DNA from: Nymphaea colorata
Taxonomy: Eukaryota; Streptophyta; Magnoliopsida; Nymphaeales; Nymphaeaceae
Assembly (NCBI RefSeq): GCF_008831285.2
Contig: NC_045144.1
Coordinates: 5,286,075 to 5,350,074 of the forward strand
Direction of reading: 5' to 3'
DNA: 64,000 nucleotides
In this document: positions 1 through 10,983 of the stretch, in pieces
Layout: the number at the start of each line of letters is the position of its first letter
Numbering within the stretch: the first letter of the stretch is position 1
The notes under the pieces: generated by a model
The model's input: only the letters and a program-made list of their open reading frames with translations
Told to the model about the DNA's origin: nothing
Databases searched by the model: none
Position numbers and translations under genes: made by a program

Positions 1-60
1 ACTCATTAAAGTAGTATGTGGTTTATTGATTCAGGAGCATCCAGATATTTATGTGGAAAT
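1..60 (+). pseudogene. Ty1-copia protease remnant (copy A)
   Basis: Bases 20-60 translate to WFIDSGASRYLCGN, the copia aspartic protease active-site motif (DSGAS). The frame ends at a TGA directly afterwards and I see no integrase or RT behind it. The same stretch in copy B (9252-9292) is preceded by a gag zinc-knuckle remnant at 8981-9240, so this is the 3' end of a truncated gag-protease fragment. Confidence 0.75.
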
Positions 61-1309
61 TGAAATTCATCTTCCAAAGAAAGAAAGTGGAGGGAAAATG
101 ATGTTCAGAAATACGTATTAGGTGACAACCAGAGCTGGACCAACAGACAGAGATTCTTCAATATCATAAACTTGAGGGCACCAGGCTTACCAAGAACTCA
201 CTCAAGAAAAGCCTCAAATTAGAGGTGCATAAACATGCATTGCTGAAACTTTAAACAGTACAGAATAACAGGCCTTATAGCCGTAAGCAAGGAACTCAAG
301 TCCCTCATTTATAGAAGAAAAGAAAACAAGAAGGATAAAGGAGCTGGCTGTTGGGCCAGCTCCAAAGCAAGAACAATGAAGAATCCAACAGAAACATTAT
401 TTCCTTTGATTACCAAGAACTTGGACAGATAAAACCAAGGTGCCCAAAGCTGAAAAGGTTTGAAAAAACAGCAACTGCAGCTAAAGTTGTGATGCAATTG
501 GATCTATTAGAGGTTTTTTGCTGGCTCAACTAACCAAAGCTCTACAACCATATTTAAAAGAAGCTACTCTAACAATAGGAGGAGTTGCCTCTAGACTAAC
601 TTGCCAATTGATAAGGTGCTTTTTCCCTTACAATATTTTTGGTTCACCCTCTTCTTCTTTACATTTCAATCTGTGTCAAACATATAAACTTTTTATATTA
701 GATAGTTTAGTTATGTGCAGTTTTAAATTGGTTAGCTCTGGCCAGTTCGGCTAACTGAGCCGAATGTGCTATGTCAGAGAAGCACCCGCACCAGCGCAAA
801 TGTCTACATGGATGTGACAGGAGTGCGGCAGCCATTTAGGAGCACCCATGTGATACAGATTTCAATATTGACTTACTATGGTGTCAATAACATTTTCAGG
901 GATTGAAAATCTTTTAGCAACAGTCAATCCTCTTTCTTTTTCTAGACTATATGCCCTTTTAAATATCTAAGCATAATAATTTTAAATCCACAAAAGCCCA
1001 ACAACCTACAGGCAGTTATGAAGCGATATGAACAAATAAAAAAATAGTATAATACAAGTTAACAATGTTGACATGGCAGTCATATGGAAAACACTTGAAT
1101 ATCCTATTATATCAGCTTTTTAAGCTACAATAATGACACAATTTTCAACAATCAAAATGATGGTTGATGAACAGCTATTAGAGCATAAGTTAGAAGAACA
1201 CAAAGTCTGGTGCATTAAGTTCTTCGAAAGCACAAAATTGGAAACATAGATATGATAATAATAATATCAAAACTAGCTCTGAGATATTAAAAAAAAAAAA
1301 GAAGACTAC
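61..1309. other. Non-coding, possible LTR remnant
   Basis: No convincing gene. On the minus strand about 295-310 reads TTCTATAAATGAGGGACTTG, which resembles an LTR TATA box and start region, so part of 120-760 may be an old LTR; no second LTR was found. The alpha-amylase exons expected downstream of 1310 on the minus strand are absent here. The copy B equivalent is 9293-10542. Confidence 0.35.
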
Positions 1310-1750
1310 CTTGATTGTAGCAAAGGTTGCCACCTTCATAAGACAAGCTGTCCCAGTATTCCCCTATAGCAAATGCAGGGTTTGAAGCTTCAATATACTC
1401 TTTCACATAATGACCTGAAAATCCCCTGCAAACAACACATTGCTAACTAATGTTTTGCTTCTTTACATACAAATCCGGATTATGAACATTCTGCATCATG
1501 TAACCACATGTCCCTATACCCATTGAAAATTTGACACATTGCAAATGAACAATGCCGTGAATATCAGCACGACTAAACCACAGAAATTGAAAGAATAATT
1601 AATATGTGAGAAATCTGATCCACCTTACAAAATCAAGGCTCCATCCATCAAAGCCAATATCATTCCGAAGCCAATTTAACCAGACCTTTATATCCTTGCG
1701 TACAAATTCCTGTGAATGATCAATATTAGGAGCTGCATGAAAGATATCAC
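1310..1750 (-). pseudogene. Chloroplast-type alpha-amylase, two-exon fragment (copy A)
   Basis: Two minus-strand exons fit together with GT-AG borders. Exon 1750..1624 (127 bp) encodes a stretch including HAAPNIDHSQEFVRKDIKVW and then GFDGWSLDFVR. Exon 1425..1310 (116 bp) continues in phase with GFSGHYVKEYIEASNPAFAI and GEYWDSLSYEGGNLCYNQ. These match GH13 plant alpha-amylase of the plastid AMY3 type, around the nucleophile Asp (SLD) and the general-acid Glu (GEYWD). The family has Arg two residues before the nucleophile (WRLDF); here it is Ser (AGC), which should impair catalysis. The following exon (family motif DAHRQR) and the upstream barrel exons were not found within the repeat. I read it as a truncated gene or pseudogene; exons to the left of the window could exist only if the locus is interrupted by the copia piece. 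Confidence 0.85.
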
Positions 1751-4700
1751 CTGCACCAAATGTGGGAGAAGAAAAGGGTTAGACCATTTCTACAAGAAAG
1801 CATGAATACAAAAAAATAAAGAAACTATAGTATACCTCACATAAAATACATGAGCATTAAGTACACAATTATTTTATAAATGTTCATGCTTAGAATGCTG
1901 TACAGGGGCATTGGTGCAGCATTTTGCAAGTTGCTTTCAAATATTCACCTCTTCTGATCTCATTCATTTGCCCATAGTACCGTACAAACATTAGGATTCA
2001 TTTCGCATCAGTGTCGTCGAACCTCTAAAAGGGATATCTTTCAATTTCCAAAATGTGAACATAGAGAAATCATCCTCGACATCTTCGGTAATAAAAAAAA
2101 AGGAGCAAATATTGACCCCAAAATTGCACATCCACGAAAGATTGTCACATTCAATTCTTGCGAGTTCAGCCTTCATGTCTTTCATCTCTTGGCAGACACC
2201 TTTCGTTTTTTTCTCTTGGTTTTTTTTTTTTGTTTTTCTTTCTTTTGCATTGAGTTTTTTTGCCTTTTGATTTTTCTTTTTCTTTCATTTTTTTTTCAGG
2301 CCAACCTTCACCTTTGAGGGAATACCTCACCACCTCAAAAGCTACTACGAAGCTCCACCGGTTTGGTGGTTAAGTGTAGTTTTGTCACGTGTCGAATCCG
2401 CTTCACCTTACGGGTTTTCGATGAACCAAAAGTTCATAAGTCATTATCTTCGCGAAATAGACATAAATCAACTTTATGTCTACTCGGTACTCTCGATTAC
2501 TGACTCAGAGGAATAACTACACAAGCTCCGTGCCTATCTCTCAACTCACATTTTGCTACCTACCAAGATCTTACAGAGCATTGTGGCTTTTCTCTCAGTA
2601 TAATTTCATGTTAAATCCTTGCAAATGTTTGAACACAAGAGTCAATAGCATTTCCTATTCTTGACTTCCTCAGCTTCATTGGAGTTTTTCTTATTGTTCA
2701 AATCTAAGTTTTTTTCAGCTATCCTCTTCCATTGATTGACAACAAAAACTTGGAATTCTCTCCTACTTGGAAAGATACCAAGAGTAAAGCAAAGACATAT
2801 CATTGTGAGAGAAGACATTTTTAAAATGTTTAAGACAAAATTAAAAACTTTTTCTTTTACAAAAGTTCTTGACATCAAATGGTATATCACGAGGAGGCAG
2901 AACTCTACTCCCTAAAGAGGATGGGTAAACGGAAAATAAGATGGGCAGAAGAACAAACTTCACCAACTCTCCTATAAAAGTATGATATTCTACATAAAAA
3001 GTTGGTTTAACGGTGACGAGTTCTCATAAATGTTAGGTCATCAACTGATTGAAAGTTTTGCAAGAGGTTTAGGTTAGGCTCTTCCCTTTCCTTGATCGAA
3101 GCACAGGATAAACCAGTCCTATTCAGCAGCTTTGGTAAAAACATTAGGGAAATGATAATGAGAACTATGGGATTGGATACTGTTAGACTCTGAATGTAAG
3201 GTTGTCTGCAAAAAAGTAAAAGTAAAAAAGTGTTCGGATATAGAACAGAGGCAGACTTTTTGATTTCTGATAGGTTCACAAATCTGGGTTAAAAGACATT
3301 ATAACGTAAAGAGTTGAAACCAAAACTAACGATTTTTTTTACTCTACAGTAGTAGAGGATTTTAGAAAACCAAAATTCAGAATTTTTTGAACAATTTTGT
3401 TTTTTTTTTTTGTATTTTTTTATTTTGCCCAATTTCTGTAGAAAGTAGAACAGAAACAATTTTGGTTCTCAGAAAACAATTTTTCCTAATTAAACTATTA
3501 AAGGTCAGTAAAAATCACAGCAAATTCAAAAAATTATAATCACATGCAAGAAGATCAAAAGACAAAATGCTTGCAGTCAAGATGAACATACAACACTCAA
3601 GCACACAAGGCAAGAATAATACAAATGAAAAAAAAACCAAATATAAAGTACATTAGTAAAGAAATCAAACTATGCTATTCTACAACATTTATAGAAAACA
3701 GATTTCCTCTTCAAAGAACAAAGCAACTGATTCTTGTAAGGAACCATGAACCTTCACCATATTGTATGACTATGACAATTAATTGGGGCTACATTAAGGC
3801 GAAACATTTTTTGACAATAAGACTGTTTTAGACAAGCGCAAGCCACCAACTAAGAAGGAAAGGAAAAAAAAAAAGGAAGAAAAGGCATACCAGACAACGA
3901 CTGCTAAAGCTTGTCTACAACAATGTGCTGCCTCATAGAGGCTTCCCTTTCTCATGACAAATTTGACCAGCCATCAGCAAAATTAGGCCACAAGTCATAA
4001 CTGTAAACACAAGAAAAGGAGAATTATGGGAAAGTTCTAAGCAATATTTAGAACTAGGCAAGAATAAAAGATGAAACCATACAATTTGAAGCAAAAGCCA
4101 ATAATATCATTAATGCTAGGAAGTACGATGGACAGACCCAAATATAACTAAACAGATAAAATCATAAAAGCATTTAGCAACCAACAAAGAAAAACGTCAG
4201 CGCATGGAAGTCCGATATTCATATAACATCCATGCTGTAAGCAGGCCCTTTTCCAAAGCACGCTAGTTCATAGCCGGAAGGCGCTGTTGTGGCCAACAGG
4301 TCACAAGCTGATAGCAACAATTTTGGCCGCATTCCTATCTTATCCGATAGCAAGATGATCACATAAATAATGCGTTGATTTTAACAATATGCAGCCGTTT
4401 TTACTTTGATATTTTGATCATACAACCCAATAGTATTTTACTGTACTTGTGTTAAAATTTAAATATCAAAACGGCTTTCTAATTAAAATTTCAAAATTTT
4501 TAAAAGGGCATCCAACAGACCGCAACACTACAAAACAAATGCATTAGAATGAGATCAGGGGCAAAGACAGACAAGCCGTCCACACTGATTGAAACTGAAC
4601 GCAAATCATTGATGGAGCCACATATGAACTGCCCACATCAGCCCTTCAATGTTTATTTATTTTCACATTAACATATTCAACTATTTGCTTTGTTATATAT

Positions 4701-5213
4701 ATACATATATATATATATGAAAATCCCCCACTGGAGCAAATGTTAGTGACTGAGCCTTGCCAGTACCTAACAACGGAATCATAGGCGAGAAATGTTGTAT
4801 GGAAACATCTTTTTATCATCAGTTTAACCACATTTCCTGCTTCAATAAGGTCTCTAATAAAAGAAAGGAGCTTAAGGGGACAAAAAGAGAGTGTGAAGCC
4901 AATTCTGCTGAGCCAATCATTTAAAAATACGTGGTGGGCATGGGAGCCTTGGGTTGGGGATCAGCAGTTTGTGTCAGCATACGAAACAGCACAACAGATA
5001 AGAGCATTTTCGAGGTGAACAACCAGTTTTTCATATGACAGAATCTGCTTTATTTCCCTTCTCTCTCCCTTTATTGCTTTTCTGTTTTTCCATTGATGGG
5101 ATTTAAGAGCAGGCGAAGAAGAAGACTAAGGCTGCGATTTGGGGAAAGGCAAACAGGAAACACACGCTGTTTGGAAATAGAACGCGATAGAAAGAGGCAA
5201 GTGCACGCCTTAC
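1751..5213. other. Introns or intergenic, no recognised exon
   Basis: AT-rich with a T-rich stretch near 2210-2300. A minus-strand segment 4000..3891 has a good acceptor (gtgtttacag) and donor (gtatgcc) but stops in all three frames, so at most a non-coding exon. 2300-2520 has more balanced composition and looks like old retroelement sequence, but no domain could be named. The 90-codon minus ORF at 3007-3279 has no family resemblance. Confidence 0.4.
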
Positions 5214-5440
5214 CTCGAGAGAGATGCGGAAGAGGAGCTGATGCAAACCTGCGCTACGAGAATGAGCAGTTGCATGCAGAGAGCTTCTGTGAAAAGAAGA
5301 CGACCCTTCTCCACGGGCAAGAACAAAAAAAAGAAAGAAATCGTGTGCTAATGGGCAGAAATTTTGTCTGCGCTGAAGAAGGAAAGAGGCAGGTAGGGCT
5401 CGATAGACCTCCCCTCTCACCAAACTTTGAAAATTGACCC
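5214..5440 (-). other. Possible 5' leader exon with splice donor
   Basis: Relatively GC-rich stretch that on the minus strand ends in CTCGAG|GTAAGG, a strong donor, preceded by a pyrimidine-rich leader. An ATG about 56 bases before the donor opens MQLLILVAQVCISSSSASLS, weakly signal-peptide-like. It lies 5' of the alpha-amylase exons on the same strand and could have been a first exon of that locus; no domain supports this. Repeated at 14445-14671. Confidence 0.25.
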
Positions 5441-6287
5441 AAATATTATGTAGTATGTAAAAAACACACTTTAATTTTAAAAATTTCATAAACTGCCTTT
5501 TTGAAAACTTACGGGCATAACAGGGAGACTCACTGTCGATAGATTCAATAGATTCGAGAGTGCATATGGGATGTCCGGAGCAACAAGTGATTTAGAGGCT
5601 TTAGGTGCTTGCGCTAGTGCAACAACTCCAAGAACTTATGGGGTGTCATCAGCAGTGAATTCTGCTCTTTGACGTGAATGGCTTTTCCTCCCACCTTCTT
5701 GAGTATGAAGATGGATGACTAATCTTCTTGGGGAAGCTTCACTGCATTAGATTCTTGTCCAGAATTTCCCAAATTAGGGGACTTTTAGGTAAGCGGTTTT
5801 TCCAAATTTTCTAAACTATTGATCATCTAATCGACGGGAGAAGAACAAGAAAGTTTATGAAAAGGGCCATTAGTATCTCAAGAAATCTTGGAGAACGAAA
5901 GTCTTTTTAAGAAAATTTCTTTTTGACTTTCAAAGAACAAAGATATATATAAGAATATACCCACATTTTCATAAACTAAATGAATATATACCTTCTAAAA
6001 GGTATAGATTCAAACAACAACAACAATAATATGCAGCCTTACTAGAATAAGTCTATAGGAAGCATTGAAATAGGATGTAAAAAGACATGTTCATGATCTT
6101 TTTCTAACAAAAGTTAATCACAAGCGAGACCCCTTGGTATTACTTCTATAATGTGGCAATGATCATGAGGAAAAGAACTTGTTCATCATGATGTTATAGA
6201 GTTAAAACCTGCAAAAGTTATTCGGGGAGTTCCAAATCTAGCAATTTCAAGCCATTATTAGTTGTTTAATAGAATAAGTAAGCTGGG
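5441..6287. other. Non-coding, nothing recognised
   Basis: No ORF with family resemblance on either strand. The plus frame across 5535-5671 stays open for about 45 codons (DRFNRFESAYGMSGATSD...) but matches nothing I recognise. Confidence 0.3.
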
Positions 6288-6497
6288 TTAAGCAAATTTA
6301 TATGTTGAGAGATGCATTCCGGTGTTGAACTCTTGGCCTCCTTCAATCTTATCATGAAAGAAGTTCAGGTTAACACTCATGTCAAGTAAAATTGAGCTCT
6401 TATCGTATGGTTGTAATGCACCTTTAAGTAATTCGAACATGCATGCCTGTTGTAGAAGTTTACAGCCAGATTTTGCACGCACAAAAACAAGTTGGAC
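6288..6497 (-). other. Unidentified exon-like ORF (copy A)
   Basis: Minus-strand open frame directly after a good acceptor (ccattttttcag). It encodes about 69 residues including KSGCKLLQQACMFELLKGAL and LQPYDKSSILLDMSVNLN, ending KFA-stop. Composition and codon use look like real protein (KSG-KLLQQA, PYDKSS), but I cannot name the family. Copy B (15521-15730) is identical except for a 2-base change altering NFF to NTF. It lies 3' of the RAD21-like fragment on the same strand. Confidence 0.4.
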
Positions 6498-6928
6498 CTG
6501 AAAAAATGGTTTTTCTAAAAGCTTATTGATTGAGATCGCACTCCCAGAATCTCAGCCTTGCTGAATTATTTAATCAAATTTGACAACACGGAAGTAATGA
6601 GTATAATTAATTCTATAACTTTCAACTCTTGAAAAGCGCATATACCCATTCCATACCAACAGCCCAACAGGCCCAACCAGCTGCACTACCATCATTAGAG
6701 AGAAACTTACAGTAAATATATGTATATCATATAATACTTCTACAAAAACTAGTCGAAACATCGTCAAAGTTGCTTGGTGGACTTGCCATTAGCTTATATG
6801 GTTATGTAAATATTCAAACCATACATCGACGCCAAAATCACTTTATCCTTTTAATGTAATTTATGTCTAATATAAAAATTTCCAGTTTATTCATGTCCAA
6901 GATATTGCATGCTGACCCAGTTAAACCC

Positions 6929-7000
6929 CTCCAAATGAGCAGCAATCCAGATCGTCCTCAGAGGACCCCTCTTTGCCAAGATGAACTGGGTGTAAAACAT
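6929..7000 (-). pseudogene. RAD21/SCC1 cohesin N-terminal exon fragment (copy A)
   Basis: From ATG at 7000 the minus strand encodes MFYTQFILAKRGPL, then RTIWIAAHLE, the hallmark start of plant RAD21/SYN alpha-kleisins (usual form MFYSQFILAKKGPLGTIWIA). RAD21 is the cohesin subunit bridging SMC1 and SMC3, and this segment is the SMC3-binding N-terminus. Homology stops after AHLE: the expected RKLRK continuation is replaced by GFNW and then a stop after about ten more codons, with no GT donor at the break. No further RAD21 exon was found downstream on this strand. The conserved GPLG has become GPLR. I read it as a gene fragment, present identically in copy B. Confidence 0.8.
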
Positions 7001-7693
7001 TTTTTGGCAACCCTGGAAACTTTAACCCTCACTCCAGCATAATCACGACACCAATTTTTGGACCAGCTCGCCAGAAAAACACAAACTTAGCTCCTCCGAT
7101 AACAATTGACTGATAGAGATACATAACAACAATCCATAACAATCAGTATGATATAACTTATCGTCTTATACCAACAGCAGGTGCACAACCGCTAGAACCA
7201 ATTATTATGGGCAAGTTCCGCCCGCTGCTCAGCCTACATCCTAGCAGATCTTTATGTTGCCAGAACAGTATTACAAATAGCTCCTCCTTTATCCCACACT
7301 ATGGTGAATGCTGACATTCAAGTCAATATTCAAACTTTCAAAAATTATAATTATCACTAAGCAATCAAATGCGCAGCAAATTAAACACAAAAACAAATGC
7401 ATCCATCCCACACTAGGTGCATCCAGCAACAAGTTCCAACTCTTTATAGGCCAAAATTCTAAAATCCAAAATTAGTAAATCACACAAAACAGTGCACGTG
7501 ATTAGCAATTATAGTTGACCCTTATCAAATGCACGTGAATACTGATTATAATTGACACCTAACAAACAGATTCTATTTCTTTAGTATAAAGAATTTTACC
7601 TCAACAAGAAAAAGCGAAGAAACCTAAAAAGCAAGCAAAAAGTTCCAACTCAAATATGTTTATATGTAGTAGTAGTAGTAGTAGTAGTGGTAC
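7001..7693. other. Non-coding, (GTA)n triplet run
   Basis: AT-rich sequence without recognisable coding content; a GTA triplet run (7 units) lies at 7666-7688. Two CACGTG/CACGTGAA motifs occur near 7495 and 7532. Same in copy B. Confidence 0.4.
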
Positions 7694-7753
7694 CTGGAGA
7701 AATTCAGCAACAGAAACCAAGGGAATAAAGAGATAGACATCTTGATCTTGTAC
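7694..7753 (-). other. Unidentified short exon (copy A, open)
   Basis: Minus-strand segment bounded by acceptor tttttttag and donor GTACCA, 60 bp, reading VQDQDVYLFIPLVSVAEFLQ without stop. An upstream open stretch at 7900..7815 (ERKVDATSLAFSVLVSS...) may be the previous exon and runs into the gap. In copy B the same exon is 64 bp (16990-16927): four extra bases break the frame. No family recognised. Confidence 0.35.
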
Positions 7754-7900
7754 CTAAAAAAAATGACCAGTTATATGAATTTGTAAACAATATGTGAATG
7801 TCAAACAAAATTATTCACAAAGAACCGGCCCTGAGAATGAAGAAACCAAAACACTGAAAGCAAGAGAGGTAGCATCTACTTTCCTCTCATAATCGACATC

Positions 7901-8000
7901 NNNNNNNNNNNNNNNNNNNNNNNNNNNNNNNNNNNNNNNNNNNNNNNNNNNNNNNNNNNNNNNNNNNNNNNNNNNNNNNNNNNNNNNNNNNNNNNNNNNN
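7901..8000. other. Assembly gap (100 N)
   Basis: Exactly 100 undetermined bases, the conventional placeholder for a scaffold gap of unknown size. It ends copy A of the large repeat. Confidence 0.99.
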
Positions 8001-8480
8001 TCCATTAAAATTTATAGCTTTAAAAAGTGTCTTTTTCATATCTTTAAAAATTCTTATTTTTTGAATTTTTTGATTAAAGTTTTATTTATTATTTTCAATT
8101 AAATAAATATATTGTTTAAGATTTCCTGCTAAAATACACGGTGAAGAAGCTTTCATACTTTAGTTATAAAAATTATGAATATTGAACATTAATTGGTTAA
8201 TTTTTTACTAATAACATATTTTAATTGAGTAAACTATTATTTCATGATGATCACTTATTGTAAATTATGTGTTATATATAAAATACCTAGGACTTTTGGA
8301 CATATTATATGATTATACAAAGATTTAATTGATTGATTAAATAAATAATTTTTAATTTGATAAATTAAAACTTTTTTATGAGTTCAAGAGTTTTTTAAGA
8401 TAATATATTGTTTAAGATTTCCTGCTATATGCATAGAAGAAAATGACATAGTTATGTTATATATTATGAAGAGTTTGCTG
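8001..8480. other. AT-rich non-coding
   Basis: Very AT-rich sequence with no ORF. The phrase atattgtttaagatttcctgct occurs twice (near 8109 and 8404), a weak internal repeat. Confidence 0.4.
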
Positions 8481-9300
8481 CCTCATGTTGCACATGGGCT
8501 TATTTATTATACCACAACAAAAAAAAAGTGAGATCATCTGCATGGTATGTACTGACAGAAGACTACTGTTAGTCATATTCTTCAAGTTGAGCAGGAAGGT
8601 CATAAGATACAGTAAGGAGATCAGACTTTGGTGCAGTATTATGCCTTGGAAAAGGCTGCTTTGAAAAACTTAATGCTCATAGGGATTTATGTTGTGCCAA
8701 ACAAAAAGATCATCATAAATAGTTGCTAGATTCCTTATATGTGTCATCTGAATACTCCATGGCCAAAGTTTAGATGTTGACTGCATCTGATGCATCTAAT
8801 GTTCCGACTCTTGCTTATACCTACAATCATCTAAGTAGGTCTGCAGTCTCTCTTCCTCAATGTCACCTAGAGTCTCAAGCATCTGCTTTAGCAATTTCCT
8901 CATGAAGTGATTGAGGCACCTTTTGAGTACTAGAGGAAGGGTTATGGCTGAGGGGTGTGAAGTAGAGTAAACTTCTGTGTGTGTTTTGTGGCAGGTCTAG
9001 GCAACTAGAAGACAGGTGTTGGGACGAGAATGGCTGCCCGCATTTTCCACCACCTAAGCCAAATGCTCTTAGAGCTCAAGTTGCAATACCAGAGATAGAG
9101 GCACCTACTGATCCCACTAATGATTCAGTCATTCTGAGCAGGGCTGAAATGATGAATTACAATCTCTTCACCTATCCAGCACCAATTTTCCCATGGTTGG
9201 TGTTGCTTGTCGGTAGCATGGATGATGGTTTAACTCATTAAAGTAGTATGTGGTTTATTGATTCAGGAGCATCCAGATATTTATGTGGAAATTGAAATTC
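8481..9300 (+). pseudogene. Ty1-copia gag-protease remnant
   Basis: The plus strand holds degraded gag: around 8780-8895 LTASDASNVPTLAYTYNHLS, then at 8980-9040 a CCHC-type zinc knuckle (CVFCGRSRQLEDRCW) in which the His of CX2CX4HX4C is Gln. It continues to the protease motif WFIDSGASRYLC at 9252-9292, followed by a TGA. No integrase, RT or LTR is seen. The fragment abuts the alpha-amylase locus and runs into copy B. Confidence 0.7.
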
Positions 9301-10542
9301 ATCTTCCAAAGAAAGAAAGTGGAGGGAAAATGATGTTCAGAAATACGTATTAGGTGACAACCAGAGCTGGACCAACAGACAGAGATTCTTCAATATCATA
9401 AACTTGAGGGCACCAGGCTTACCAAGAACTCACTCAAGAAAAGCCTCAAATTAGAGGTGCATAAACATGCATTGCTGAAACTTTAAACAGTACAGAATAA
9501 CAGGCCTTATAGCCGTAAGCAAGGAACTCAAGTCCCTCATTTATAGAAGAAAAGAAAACAAGAAGGATAAAGGAGCTGGCTGTTGGGCCAGCTCCAAAGC
9601 AAGAACAATGAAGAATCCAACAGAAACATTATTTCCTTTGACTACCAAGAACTTGGACAGATAAAACCAAGGTGCCCAAAGCTGAAAAGGTTTGAAAAAA
9701 CAGCAACTGCAGCTAAAGTTGTGATGCAATTGGATCTATTAGAGGTTTTTTGCTGGCTCAACTAACCAAAGCTCTACAACCATATTTAAAAGAAGCTACT
9801 CTAACAATAGGAGGAGTTGCCTCTAGACTAACTTGCCAATTGATAAGGTGCTTTTTCCCTTACAATATTTTTGGTTCACCCTCTTCTTCTTTACATTTCA
9901 ATCTGTGTCAAACATATAAACTTTTTATATTAGATAGTTTAGTTATGTGCAGTTTTAAATTGGTTAGCTCTGGCCAGTTCGGCTAACTGAGCCGAATGTG
10001 CTATGTCAGAGAAGCACCCGCACCAGCGCAAATGTCTACATGGATGTGACAGGAGTGCGGCAGCCATTTAGGAGCACCCATGTGATACAGATTTCAATAT
10101 TGACTTACTATGGTGTCAATAACATTTTCAGGGATTGAAAATCTTTTAGCAACAGTCAATCCTCTTTCTTTTTCTAGACTATATGCCCTTTTAAATATCT
10201 AAGCATAATAATTTTAAATCCACAAAAGCCCAACAACCTACAGGCAGTTATGAAGCGATATGAACAAATAAAAAAATAGTATAATACAAGTTAACAATGT
10301 TGACATGGCAGTCATATGGAAAACACTTGAATATCCTATTATATCAGCTTTTTAAGCTACAATAATGACACAATTTTCAACAATCAAAATGATGGTTGAT
10401 GAACAGCTATTAGAGCATAAGTTAGAAGAACACAAAGTCTGGTGCATTAAGTTCTTCGAAAGCACAAAATTGGAAACATAGATATGATAATAATAATATC
10501 AAAACTAGCTCTGAGATATTAAAAAAAAAAAAAGAAGACTAC

Positions 10543-10983
10543 CTTGATTGTAGCAAAGGTTGCCACCTTCATAAGACAAGCTGTCCCAGTATTCCCCTAT
10601 AGCAAATGCAGGGTTTGAAGCTTCAATATACTCTTTCACATAATGACCTGAAAATCCCCTGCAAACAACACATTGCTAACTAATGTTTTGCTTCTTTACA
10701 TACAAATCCGGATTATGAACATTCTGCATCATGTAACCACATGTCCCTATACCCATTGAAAATTTGACACATTGCAAATGAACAATGCCGTGAATATCAG
10801 CACGACTAAACCACAGAAATTGAAAGAATAATTAATATGTGAGAAATCTGATCCACCTTACAAAATCAAGGCTCCATCCATCAAAGCCAATATCATTCCG
10901 AAGCCAATTTAACCAGACCTTTATATCCTTGCGTACAAATTCCTGTGAATGATCAATATTAGGAGCTGCATGAAAGATATCAC
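10543..10983 (-). pseudogene. Chloroplast-type alpha-amylase, two-exon fragment (copy B)
   Basis: Same two exons as copy A (10983..10857 and 10658..10543) with identical coding sequence and splice borders, including the Ser that replaces the family's Arg before the nucleophile Asp. Only the intronic poly-A next to the 3' donor differs (one extra A). Identity of the Ser codon in both copies argues against a random read error. Confidence 0.85.

Larger units (their letters stand above)
1..7900 (+). repeat. Large direct repeat, copy A (truncated by gap)
   Basis: Nearly identical to 9233-17139, offset 9232 at the left end drifting to 9239 at the right through short indels. By eye I found roughly fifteen substitutions and about ten small indels, mostly in homopolymers. 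Copy A stops exactly at the N gap, while copy B continues into different sequence. The left end of copy A is the window start, so the true repeat may extend further left. An unmerged contig overlap or second haplotype is the simplest reading; a recent tandem duplication is the alternative. Confidence 0.97.

Noticed and set aside
5103-5489. Long overlapping ORFs on both strands
   Set aside because: Copy B carries homopolymer indels here that shift the frames without any sign of constraint; no family resemblance. Better read as a leader exon at most.
7811-8005. ORF running through the N gap
   Set aside because: Half of it is undetermined bases; only the DVDYERKVDATS part is real sequence and is mentioned as a possible exon.
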